Shown in pieces: positions 28,208 through 36,373 of a stretch of 64,000 bases of DNA; within the stretch, counting starts at the first letter, position 1; every line of letters starts with the position of its first letter. Below the pieces are notes generated by a model. It saw only the letters and a list, made by a program, of their open reading frames with translations, did no database searches and had not been told where the DNA came from. A program made the translations under genes and the position numbers. This DNA is from Alteromonas sp. KUL49 (GTDB lineage Bacteria > Pseudomonadota > Gammaproteobacteria > Enterobacterales > Alteromonadaceae), in the NCBI RefSeq assembly GCF_006538345.1, contig NZ_BJKL01000001.1, positions 558,001 to 622,000 on the forward strand, in the 5' to 3' direction.

Positions 28208-28318
28208 TTACGCACGCTGATTTAATACGTAGCGAGCGGTAGAAAATATCAATGCGCTAGCAGTAAATGCCGCAACTGGCGCCATAACCAACATCATTAA
28301 TGCACTTGAAGTAACCAT
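28208..28318 (-). CDS. 36-residue hydrophobic small protein
   Basis: A short frame with a good ribosome site (AAGGAAAAG just before ATG 28318) encodes a 36-residue peptide. It is made of one hydrophobic stretch (SALMMLVMAPVAAFTASALI) and a basic end (ARYVLNQRA), as expected for a single-pass inner-membrane miniprotein. It starts 10 bases after the stop of the exported small protein gene on the same strand, so the two are probably cotranscribed. I do not recognise a family. The call rests on the ribosome site, spacing and membrane-helix composition only. Confidence 0.5.
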   Translation of the reverse strand: MVTSSALMMLVMAPVAAFTASALIFSTARYVLNQRA

Positions 28319-28328
28319 TTTCTTTTCC

Positions 28329-28610
28329 TTATGCGTCGTTGTTGTCTATTGGATTGATGGCTTTTTGAGTATTCTCTGTAGTGTCGGCTACCATGAATAC
28401 GTCGTTTGCCTCTATAACTTCCATTGCTTGAGTGGCTTCTAAAACGTCAAAGGTAACGCCCAAGCTCAAGTCTCGTTGAGTATCTGCAAATGCTTTTGAT
28501 ACAAGGGTATCCGTATTCTCAACAAGCTGTGATTCTTGTTCTGCAGCGATAGCGCCGATACTCAAAACAGTCAGTGTTAGTGCAGTAAATAATTTGCGAC
28601 GGGTAAACAT
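28329..28610 (-). CDS. small exported acidic protein of unknown function
   Basis: A 93-residue precursor beginning MFTRRKLFTALTLTVLSIGAIAA with a signal peptidase I site, leaving a mature chain of about 70 residues. That chain is rich in Asp, Glu, Asn and Thr and has no Cys. I chose ATG 28610, which has GGAG at the right distance; three upstream Met codons in frame (to 28643) would lengthen the leader. No domain is recognised. It is divergent from the DMT transporter gene and precedes the 36-residue membrane protein gene. Confidence 0.6.
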   Translation of the reverse strand: MFTRRKLFTALTLTVLSIGAIAAEQESQLVENTDTLVSKAFADTQRDLSLGVTFDVLEATQAMEVIEANDVFMVADTTENTQKAINPIDNNDA

Positions 28611-28801
28611 AATCATCTCCATAAAATAAATTAGACACTGCACGTTTCAAACTGCTTGGCAGCTATCTGTTAAGTCGTAAACAAAACACATTTGGTTTAT
28701 TGCTAACGGTGTGCCAATGTTTAATTTTTATTTAACTGCATGATTTGTATGGATATTTAATTTTGATATTTTATCTTGTAGTTGAGCTTATTTTTGCTAT
28801 A

Positions 28802-28829
28802 CGCTAATAGTTAGCGAATTTGCTAACTA
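28802..28829. promoter_or_regulatory. overlapping inverted repeats upstream of the DMT transporter gene
   Basis: CGCTAA-TAG-TTAGCG (28802-28816) overlaps TAGTTAGC-GAATTT-GCTAACTA (28808-28829). Both are perfect, so TTAGCG can pair with either neighbour. They lie 54-82 bases before the transporter start and suggest an operator or two competing hairpins. Confidence 0.55.
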
Positions 28830-28883
28830 GGTTTAGCCAAATTAACCAACATTATTGAATAGTAAAATCGGCAAGGAGGGGCG

Positions 28884-29750
28884 ATGGCTACCGTAGCTGG
28901 AGTAGTGGCGATCTTTATGTGGGGTATGTTGGCAGTACTGACTGTCAATGCGAGCGATATACCGCCTTTTCAATTACTCACTATTTGCTTTCTTGTGTCT
29001 GCACTGCTGATTTTTGTAAAGCGGTTGGTGAGAAACGAACCCTTGACCACGCCTCCAAAACTCACTGTTGCTCAATGGATTGCTACAGTGGGCGGTCTCT
29101 TTGGCTTTCACTTTTGCTATTTTCTCGCGATTAGGTATGCCCCTGCAATTGAGGTCAGTTTAATCGGCTACCTGTGGCCATTGCTATTCGGCGTTGCTGT
29201 TGCGTCACCAGCGACTCGTCGGTTTGCGATTGTTGGCGGCCTAGTTGGTTTTATTGGATGTGCTTTGTTAGTTACCGGCGGAGAATCATTAGGCGTCAAT
29301 ATAGAACACGCTTCTGGTTACGCGCTAGCATTGGCGTGTGCACTAATTTGGGCGGCATACTCGTGGTACATGGGCGATGCTACAACCCAAGTCGAGGATA
29401 TTGGTTGGGTTTGTGGTGCGGTCGCGGTGTTTGCGTTAGTTGTCCACATAGCTATCGAAGACACTGTACTGAATCTCCCTGCATCAGCCTGGGTTAGTGC
29501 ATTGCTGTTAGGACTGGGGCCGGTGGGCGGTGCCTTTTACCTATGGGATATTGGTGTAAAGTTTGGCAATCGCTCTCTTCTTGCCAGTTTAAGTTTTGCT
29601 ACTCCGGTGATCTCAAGTATTGCGCTAGCCATGTTTGGCGTAAACCCACTCACCGCAACTATTGCCATTGCTGTAGCGTTAATCGTTTCTGGTGCGTTAG
29701 TGTCTAACTTTTTACCAAGAGTTTTAGGGGTATCACGGGCCACTTCCTGA
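28884..29750 (+). CDS. EamA/DMT family transporter, YddG-like
   Basis: A 288-residue inner-membrane protein with about ten helices formed by two EamA repeats. Sequence blocks FGFHFCYFLAIRYAPAIEVSLIGYLWPLL and LGLGPVGGAFYLWDIGVKFG resemble YddG, an exporter of aromatic amino acids, but substrate prediction within this superfamily is weak. The start at 28884 follows AAGGAGGGG, a strong ribosome site. It has a promoter region with overlapping inverted repeats and is convergent with the TonB-like gene, whose stop is nine bases away. Confidence 0.85.
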   Translation: MATVAGVVAIFMWGMLAVLTVNASDIPPFQLLTICFLVSALLIFVKRLVRNEPLTTPPKLTVAQWIATVGGLFGFHFCYFLAIRYAPAIEVSLIGYLWPLLFGVAVASPATRRFAIVGGLVGFIGCALLVTGGESLGVNIEHASGYALALACALIWAAYSWYMGDATTQVEDIGWVCGAVAVFALVVHIAIEDTVLNLPASAWVSALLLGLGPVGGAFYLWDIGVKFGNRSLLASLSFATPVISSIALAMFGVNPLTATIAIAVALIVSGALVSNFLPRVLGVSRATS

Positions 29751-29759
29751 GAGTACGTC

Positions 29760-30566
29760 CTATGGGTTATCTCTGTCCGGCTTGGTGCCTCTCGGCGAGT
29801 TGATGGGCTTTTTGTTGATCCTTGCATCGATGAAGCGAGTTGGATCACCTTGGTCTGAGCATCTTAGCGTGCCACCACCAATGCCGCTAAGTAGCGTGAC
29901 GGCTTTAGCTGCTACTGACGAGCAGTTTACGGTCACTTCAGGACGTTCTTCCTGCTCTTCTTCCCCAGTACGGGTATCGTAAATAGTAGGGCTGTTTTGT
30001 TGTGCTCTGTATTCCCTTGATGCCCGTTCAGCTTCTTCGCCAGCAATATTCTGTGCACTTTGTTCGAAGTATCGACGGGTAAATTCAATAGGTGAATTAA
30101 AGCGAGCTTGCGCGTTGTCGCTTGTCTCGTTTGAAGTGAGTGGTTGTTCGCGTGCGATTGGTGCTTGGGTCTGTTCTAAAGGGGGGCTTTCAGATGTTTT
30201 TTCATTGATCAGCGTATCATCAGCTTCTTGAATAGTAGGCTCTTCACTCATCGACTCCTCTGTGACGTTTTGCTCAGGAATTTCCGTGTCACTGAGCTGT
30301 GACTGGCTTTCGTCTTCTGTCTCTACATTTGTCGCGTTTTGTGTGATTTGCTCTGGAATCAACAGGGTCGCATCAATAATAAGGGGTAACTGATGCTGTG
30401 GTTCATCATGTGTTTTTTGCTTTACTGAGAAAAATACAACTAATCCGATGAGCGCACCGTGGACGAGCAACGAGACAGCTAACCCCCTAAACCCGCGGGG
30501 TTGAGGTCTATCAGGAGGCCTTGATGCCTCGTAGTCTATGGAAATATCAAGAGAAATTGTCGTCAT
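29760..30566 (-). CDS. TonB-like single-pass membrane protein with unknown C-terminal domain
   Basis: A 268-residue protein with the layout of TonB: a basic cytoplasmic N-terminus (residues 1-28), one membrane helix at about 30-47 (LAVSLLVHGALIGLVVFF, with a His in the helix), and a long acidic Glu/Gln/Thr-rich linker at about 70-150. The C-terminal domain, with IYDTRTGEEEQEERPEVTVNCSS and GGTLRCSDQGDPTRFID, has two Cys that could form a disulphide. It does not look like the TonB C-terminal fold. I do not recognise the family. No exbB or exbD gene is nearby. It may be a periplasm-spanning protein of unknown role. Confidence 0.6.
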   Translation of the reverse strand: MTTISLDISIDYEASRPPDRPQPRGFRGLAVSLLVHGALIGLVVFFSVKQKTHDEPQHQLPLIIDATLLIPEQITQNATNVETEDESQSQLSDTEIPEQNVTEESMSEEPTIQEADDTLINEKTSESPPLEQTQAPIAREQPLTSNETSDNAQARFNSPIEFTRRYFEQSAQNIAGEEAERASREYRAQQNSPTIYDTRTGEEEQEERPEVTVNCSSVAAKAVTLLSGIGGGTLRCSDQGDPTRFIDARINKKPINSPRGTKPDRDNP

Positions 30567-30673
30567 ACCAACCTACTGACCCTTAGACAAAGGGATTAGT
30601 TCCATCCTAATTTCATCGTAATTCTTAGGTAATTCAACCTGCGTTGCTTCATTGTTGTGCATTGATGTGGCGG

Positions 30674-30690
30674 TGCACCACTTGTGTGCA
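30674..30690. promoter_or_regulatory. NtrC binding site candidate
   Basis: TGCACCACTTGTGTGCA matches the NtrC pattern TGCAC-N7-GTGCA exactly. It lies about 70-80 bases upstream of the sigma-54-like promoter of glnK. Confidence 0.7.
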
Positions 30691-30753
30691 AAAAAACATC
30701 GTGTTTACATTTTTAAGTATTTTTAAGTGTTTGTTTTTTAAGTGTTTAAATTG

Positions 30754-30769
30754 TGGCATAGGTCTTGTT
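30754..30769 (+). promoter_or_regulatory. sigma-54-like promoter of glnK-amtB
   Basis: TGGCATAGGTCTTGTT keeps TGGCA and TTG at the right spacing but has GT where GC is usual at -12. The upstream NtrC site supports it. Several TTTAAGTG repeats (30712-30795) surround it, of unknown meaning. Confidence 0.5.
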
Positions 30770-30802
30770 CTAGACCCCTTAAGTCACTTTAAGTGCATAT
30801 AA

Positions 30803-31165
<363 letters not shown>

Positions 31166-31197
31166 GCCATTAAAAATAAATTCCGGAGATAACCAAA

Positions 31198-32445
31198 ATG
31201 GAAATCACTTTTGAACTCGGGTATGCGCTAGATACCTTTTACTTCCTAATCTGTGGTGCGCTTGTAATGTGGATGGCTGCTGGCTTTGCTATGCTAGAAG
31301 CTGGTCTTGTTCGCGCTAAGAACACTACTGAAATTCTTACTAAAAACGTCGCGCTTTTCGCGATTGCTTGTACTATGTACATGATTTGCGGTTACGGCAT
31401 CATGTACGGCGGTGGCGACTGGGGTCCATTCCTAGCTGGCATCATGTCTGACGGTGCAACTGGTGTAGCTGAAGATCCAGCGACTTACGCACCTGCTGCT
31501 GACTTCTTCTTCCAAGTTGTATTCGTAGCTACTGCTATGTCAATCGTATCTGGTGCGGTTGCTGAGCGTATGAAGCTATGGGCATTCCTTGCGTTCACGG
31601 TAGTAATGACTGGTTTCATCTACCCAATGGAAGGTGCATGGACTTGGGGCGGTGAAGCTGTATTTGGTCTTTACACTCTTGGCGACCTAGGTTTCTCAGA
31701 CTTCGCAGGTTCTGGTATCGTTCACATGGCCGGTGCAGCTGCTGCTCTTGCTGGTGTACTAGTACTTGGTGCTCGTAAAGGTAAATATTCTGCTGACGGT
31801 AAAGTTAACGCTATCCCTGGTGCTAACCTACCTCTAGCAACACTTGGTACTTTCATCCTATGGATGGGTTGGTTCGGTTTCAACGGTGGTTCAGTACTAG
31901 CTACCGCTACTGTAGAAAGTGCAAACGCTGTTGCGGTTGTATTCATGAACACTAATGCTGCGGCTGCTGGTGGTAGTATCGCTGCACTAATCGTTGCACG
32001 CATCATGTTCGGTAAAGCCGACCTAACTATGGCACTAAACGGTGCGCTAGCGGGTCTAGTTGCTATCACGGCTGAACCTTCTACTCCTACTCCACTAGCT
32101 GCTACTTTGTTCGGCGGTCTAGGTGGTATCTTGGTTGTACTTAGCATCGTAATGCTAGACAAGTTCAAGATTGATGATCCAGTAGGTGCTATCTCTGTTC
32201 ACGGTGTTGTAGGTCTACTTGGTCTTATCCTTGTTCCTTTCACTAACGACGGTGCAAGCCTTTCTGGTCAGCTTATCGGTGCCGCGACTATCTTCGTATG
32301 GGTATTCGTAGTAAGCCTAGTAGTATGGCTAGCGCTTAAAGCGGTAATGGGCATCCGTGTAAGCGAAGAAGAAGAGTTTGACGGTGTTGATATGAGCGAA
32401 TGTGGTTTGGAAGCATACCCAGACTTCACAAGCGGCCGCTCTTAA
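31198..32445 (+). CDS. amtB: ammonium transporter
   Basis: A 415-residue Amt channel with eleven predicted membrane helices that conducts ammonia/ammonium across the inner membrane. The family signature is seen in FAGSGIVHMAGAAAALAGVLVLGARKGK, and the second pore His in DPVGAISVHGVVGLLG. The C-terminal cytoplasmic tail (EEEEFDGVDMSECGLEAYPDF) is the GlnK contact region. Codon use is strongly biased towards GGT, GCT and CTA, as in highly expressed genes of this genome. A perfect terminator follows. Confidence 0.96.
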   Translation: MEITFELGYALDTFYFLICGALVMWMAAGFAMLEAGLVRAKNTTEILTKNVALFAIACTMYMICGYGIMYGGGDWGPFLAGIMSDGATGVAEDPATYAPAADFFFQVVFVATAMSIVSGAVAERMKLWAFLAFTVVMTGFIYPMEGAWTWGGEAVFGLYTLGDLGFSDFAGSGIVHMAGAAAALAGVLVLGARKGKYSADGKVNAIPGANLPLATLGTFILWMGWFGFNGGSVLATATVESANAVAVVFMNTNAAAAGGSIAALIVARIMFGKADLTMALNGALAGLVAITAEPSTPTPLAATLFGGLGGILVVLSIVMLDKFKIDDPVGAISVHGVVGLLGLILVPFTNDGASLSGQLIGAATIFVWVFVVSLVVWLALKAVMGIRVSEEEEFDGVDMSECGLEAYPDFTSGRS

Positions 32446-32500
32446 GAGAGTCAGAACAGGCAACTAAATCAAAAACAATAATGTCTGTATCTCCACTATT

Positions 32501-32530
32501 AAGCCTCGCATATGCGAGGCTTTTTTCATT
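32501..32530 (+). terminator. rho-independent terminator of glnK-amtB
   Basis: AAGCCTCGCAT pairs with ATGCGAGGCTT in a perfect palindrome, followed by TTTTTT. Confidence 0.93.
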
Positions 32531-32611
32531 TTTCCTCTGGGCCAATTCCGCGCTAAACTATTGATATTACGATCAGCCGTTATATCTTCAGGGTTCTACA
32601 AGGTAGCTATT

Positions 32612-34297
32612 ATGTTTATGCGATTCCTCGCGTTAGTACTTCTATTGGCAAGTTTTACCGCAGCATCATACGACAGGATTACAGGGGCTAGCTTTGCCAG
32701 TCGCTCAGAGGTTATTGCGCAACAAGGTATGGCCGCCACTAGTCAGCCGCTGGCAACACAAGTCGCCCTCGATATTCTAAAGCAAGGTGGCAGTGCAGTA
32801 GATGCAGCTATTGCAGCCAATGCTATGCTCGGCCTAGTGGAGCCAACTGGGTGCGGTATCGGCGGTGATTTGTTTGCTATTGTTTGGGATGCGAAAACAA
32901 AAAGTCTTTCAGGACTTAATGCCTCCGGTCGTTCCCCGAGATCACTTACCAAAGAGGTTTTCTCTGCCCAAGGGCTTAGCCAAATACCTAAGTTTGGTCC
33001 GCTCCCAGTTTCTGTACCTGGTGCAGTAGACGGATGGTTCGAGTTACACCAAAAGTACGGAAAGTTACCAATGGCAACGCTGCTAACACCAGCAATTCAG
33101 TACGCCAGAGATGGGTTTCCTGTAACTGAAATGATTGCATACTATTGGCAAATGAATGCGGACAGGATCGGCCATTATCCCGGTTTTGCTGAGACCTTTT
33201 TGATCAATGGTAAAGTACCGAAGAAAGGTGACATTTTTACCAATCCGCATTTGGCAGCGACCTATGAAAAAATTGCCACGGGTGGTAGAGATGCGTTCTA
33301 CAAAGGTGATATTGCCCGCATTATTGATGCCTACATGCAAGAACAAGGGGGTTACCTTTCGTATCAAGACCTCTCCAGTCACACGTCCTCATGGGTCGAC
33401 CCAGTATCTTCTAACTATCGAGGGTATGACGTTTGGGAGCTACCACCAAATGGTCAGGGGATAGCAGCGCTACAAATACTAAATGTGTTGGAGCGATATG
33501 ATATTGAAGGCATGGGGTTTGGTTCGGCAGATTATATTCACACCTTTGTCGAGGCTAAAAAGTTGGCCTTTGAAGACAGAGCAAAGTTCTATGCAGACCC
33601 AGATTTTAATGACATTCCAGTCGACTGGTTGATTTCTAAGGACTACGCCGCTGAGCGCCAGCGCTTGATAAACCCTGAGCAAGCTGCTCAGCGATATGAC
33701 GCCGGTCGATATGATGGCGATACGATTTACTTAACTGTTGCAGACAAAGACGGCAATATGGTGTCGTTAATTCAGAGCAACTATCGTGGCATGGGGTCGG
33801 GAATGACACCCACTGGTTTGGGTTTTGTGTTACAGAATCGAGGCGAAATGTTTACTTTGGAAGAGGGGCATTTCAATGAATATGCTTCCGGAAAACGTCC
33901 GTTTCACACAATTATTCCTGCATTTGTGACTCGCAACGGCTACCCTTTTCTTAGCTTTGGTGTAATGGGCGGCGGTACACAGCCTCAAATGCACGCACAG
34001 ATCATTGTCAATGTTATTGATTTTGGCATGAACCTCCAGGAAGCGGGGGATGCACCGCGCATGTTACATAGTGGCTCAAGTAGCCCCACTGGTGCACTCA
34101 TGCTAGATGGTGGATACGTAAGCCTAGAATCAGGTGTTTCGATGGAGGTTCAAAGAGAGTTGATGGAACGTGGCCATCGGCTACAAAGCGAAGTAGGTGT
34201 GTATGGTGGTTACCAGGCTATTGGCTGGGACAATCAGCGTAAAATCTATATTGGGGCGTCTGAAAGTCGAAAAGATGGACAAGCCGCGGGTTATTGA
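32612..34297 (+). CDS. ggt: gamma-glutamyltransferase
   Basis: A 561-residue Ntn-hydrolase precursor that hydrolyses or transfers the gamma-glutamyl group of glutathione and related compounds. The N-terminus is a signal peptide (MFMRFLALVLLLASFTAAS), so it acts in the periplasm. ATG 32612 has AAGG upstream; the frame is open back to 32561. The large-subunit start TSQPLATQVALDILKQGGSAVDAAIAAN and GCGIGGD are conserved. The self-cleavage site should be the Thr in DTIYLTVADKDGN, and the oxyanion block is GMGSGMTPTGLGF. The spacing MGGGTQPQMHAQ near the end is typical of the subgroup in marine bacteria. It is 166 bases after amtB, with its own promoter. Confidence 0.93.
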   Translation: MFMRFLALVLLLASFTAASYDRITGASFASRSEVIAQQGMAATSQPLATQVALDILKQGGSAVDAAIAANAMLGLVEPTGCGIGGDLFAIVWDAKTKSLSGLNASGRSPRSLTKEVFSAQGLSQIPKFGPLPVSVPGAVDGWFELHQKYGKLPMATLLTPAIQYARDGFPVTEMIAYYWQMNADRIGHYPGFAETFLINGKVPKKGDIFTNPHLAATYEKIATGGRDAFYKGDIARIIDAYMQEQGGYLSYQDLSSHTSSWVDPVSSNYRGYDVWELPPNGQGIAALQILNVLERYDIEGMGFGSADYIHTFVEAKKLAFEDRAKFYADPDFNDIPVDWLISKDYAAERQRLINPEQAAQRYDAGRYDGDTIYLTVADKDGNMVSLIQSNYRGMGSGMTPTGLGFVLQNRGEMFTLEEGHFNEYASGKRPFHTIIPAFVTRNGYPFLSFGVMGGGTQPQMHAQIIVNVIDFGMNLQEAGDAPRMLHSGSSSPTGALMLDGGYVSLESGVSMEVQRELMERGHRLQSEVGVYGGYQAIGWDNQRKIYIGASESRKDGQAAGY

Positions 34298-34357
34298 TAC
34301 ACACTTATTAGTAAGCGAGCCGTTTGTAACTTAATGTAGATAATAACAAGAGCATTC

Positions 34358-35284
34358 ATGACACAACCACAAAAAGGAATATGCGCAGAGCCAAACTTGC
34401 ATGCACAATATTTGTTGTTCAATGTTGTTGATGAAGACAGCGAAGCGGTTCGCGCTAAGCTTGCCCGAGTGATAGATGTTTTCGAACACTTTGAAAACGA
34501 GCATTATGAAGCAATGGTTACAGGTATTGTTGCGGTAGGTCCGGGATATTGGACTGATTTGTATCCAGGTCTGATTCCGCCCGAGTTGGCGCCGTTTCCT
34601 GATATGCAGTGCGAAGACAGAAGTGCTCCAACTATGCCTTGTGACTTATTTATCCAGATTAGGGCGGACAGGCTGGATATTTGCCATGCGATTGGTATCG
34701 AGGTTATGAATTTACTGCGTCTACACGTTGAGCTTGTGGAACAGATTCGAGGTTTCCGATACTTGGATGGTCGGGATCTCAATGGATTTATTTATGCGCC
34801 GGAAAACCCTCGTGGGATGCGCAGGCGAGAAACCGCAATTATCGGCGAGTACGACCCTGACTTCTGTGGTGGCAGTTACCTCCATGTTCAGCGTTATCGC
34901 CATGACTTGAGGCGATGGCATAGCTTATCCGCTCGCCAGCAAGAACAAGTCATGGGGGTGACTCAAGAACACAACCTAGAAAGCGTGGAACGCTCTCAGT
35001 CTTCTCACTGTGAAAGGGCGAGCGTAGTTAATCCAGACGATGGTATGCCTGGCCTTATCAAACAGGGTATGCCCTACGGTGATATGCGTACCCAAGGACT
35101 CTTTTTTGTCAGTTGCTCTGCGAGTGCCCAGCCATTTCGAGCAATGCTACACAGCCAAATATACGGCAATGGTGACGGCGATTATGACCGTTGGCTAGAC
35201 TATTCGAATGCGGAGACGGGAGCGTCGTTCTTTGCACCTTCGGTGACCTTTATTCGACAACAAGCAATGTACGCAGAATCCTAG
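34358..35284 (+). CDS. DyP-type peroxidase homologue with altered GXXDG motif
   Basis: A 308-residue member of the dye-decolourising peroxidase family (YfeX-like). The proximal haem His is in VQRYRHDLRRW and the distal Arg in SSHCERASVV. The diagnostic motif that is GFVDGTENP in relatives reads GFIYAPENP here, so the catalytic Asp is Tyr and the next Gly is Ala. A nearby FRYLDGRDLNG is conserved in the family but is not the catalytic site. There is no signal peptide, so it is cytoplasmic. It may still bind haem but lack normal peroxidase activity, or work by another mechanism. It follows ggt by 60 bases and may be cotranscribed. Confidence 0.88.
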   Translation: MTQPQKGICAEPNLHAQYLLFNVVDEDSEAVRAKLARVIDVFEHFENEHYEAMVTGIVAVGPGYWTDLYPGLIPPELAPFPDMQCEDRSAPTMPCDLFIQIRADRLDICHAIGIEVMNLLRLHVELVEQIRGFRYLDGRDLNGFIYAPENPRGMRRRETAIIGEYDPDFCGGSYLHVQRYRHDLRRWHSLSARQQEQVMGVTQEHNLESVERSQSSHCERASVVNPDDGMPGLIKQGMPYGDMRTQGLFFVSCSASAQPFRAMLHSQIYGNGDGDYDRWLDYSNAETGASFFAPSVTFIRQQAMYAES

Positions 35285-35292
35285 TGCGGTGC

Positions 35293-36354
35293 TCATACCG
35301 CCAGTGCGCCACTCCAAATCTGTAGTTTTGGTTGATGACGATATTCGTGACAAACATTGATGTGGTGATGGATCACATAGTCGAGGGGGGCGACTTCAAG
35401 TGCCTTAGTAAAGGCCTCTAATGCCTCATCCCAATTTTGCTGTTTTCTATGCTCAATACCCTGTTTTATGAAGACTTCTGCTTTAAGTTTACTCTGTTGT
35501 TCTGCTTCGGGTAAATGATCGAGCACTTCGTAAACTTCAATAGGGGCTTGTCTACCTTTTACTCTTACCCAGTCGAGAAGTCGGGCCTTTATGTCGCTTT
35601 TTTCGCTGATAGTCTCGAGCAACTGAGCGGTGACGAGAATATCAGCATGATACTTTGAGGTGAGTGCTTCTAAGCGGTAGGCAATATTGACACTATCACC
35701 AATAACCGTGGTATCCATGCGGTCATCTGAGCCAACGGTACCCAAAATAACAGGACCGTAGTGGATACCAATGCCCACATTGACAGGGTCATAGCCACTA
35801 TTTTTACGATGTTTGTTGTAAATATTTAGCGCTTTTCGCAAGTCCAATGCTGCCTGAACAGCATCTGCTACTTTATCGTCGGCATTACCACCGGGATGAT
35901 CAAAGAGCGCCATAATAGCGTCGCCGATAAACTTGTCGATAAAACCGCGGTTTTGGTGAATCGGGTCGTTCATTCTCAAGAAGTAGGAGTTTAAAAAACT
36001 CATCAACTCATGAGGGCGCATGTTTTCAGAAAGGCTGGTAAATCCGCGAATATCGCAGAACAGTATGGCGACATCGTCTTCATCTGCGTGTCCCAATTCT
36101 AAGGAACTGGAACCATTTTTGGTAATATGATCCACAAACTGACGAGGAACGAACTTTTGAAAGGTTTGCGAAAGCCTTAAGGCCTCATCAGCGGTTTGCT
36201 GAAAACCACGCTCTTTTTCTTCTTCCGAATTTACAATCTTGCGTTGAGGTGGTGTGGATAGAGCAGGTGAACGACGACTAGCGATTATCGTAACAACAAC
36301 GCCGTAGGTACTTACCACCAACAAAAGAAGTAGCAACCAATGGGTTGTTGTCAC
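35293..36354 (-). CDS. class III adenylate/guanylate cyclase with C-terminal TPR-like repeats
   Basis: A 353-residue protein. One N-terminal membrane helix (about residues 5-25), a linker with the FVPRQFVDHI block common in these cyclases, the catalytic CHD domain at about 85-275, then a helical repeat (AEVFIKQGIEHRKQQNWDEALEAFTKALEVAP) resembling a TPR. The two metal Asp are in FCDIRGFTSLSE and KFIGDAIMALFD, and the substrate-contact set includes Lys in FIDKFIGD and the DTTVIGDSVNIAYRLE block, which favours cAMP. Its stop is only 8 bases from the convergent DyP gene. No classical sensor domain is seen. Confidence 0.88.
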   Translation of the reverse strand: MTTTHWLLLLLLVVSTYGVVVTIIASRRSPALSTPPQRKIVNSEEEKERGFQQTADEALRLSQTFQKFVPRQFVDHITKNGSSSLELGHADEDDVAILFCDIRGFTSLSENMRPHELMSFLNSYFLRMNDPIHQNRGFIDKFIGDAIMALFDHPGGNADDKVADAVQAALDLRKALNIYNKHRKNSGYDPVNVGIGIHYGPVILGTVGSDDRMDTTVIGDSVNIAYRLEALTSKYHADILVTAQLLETISEKSDIKARLLDWVRVKGRQAPIEVYEVLDHLPEAEQQSKLKAEVFIKQGIEHRKQQNWDEALEAFTKALEVAPLDYVIHHHINVCHEYRHQPKLQIWSGALAV

Positions 36355-36373
36355 GATAGTAATGCCTCACTCG

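Noticed and set aside
31722..32168. 148-codon open frame antisense to amtB
   Set aside because: The biased codon use of amtB leaves the opposite strand open; no ribosome site.
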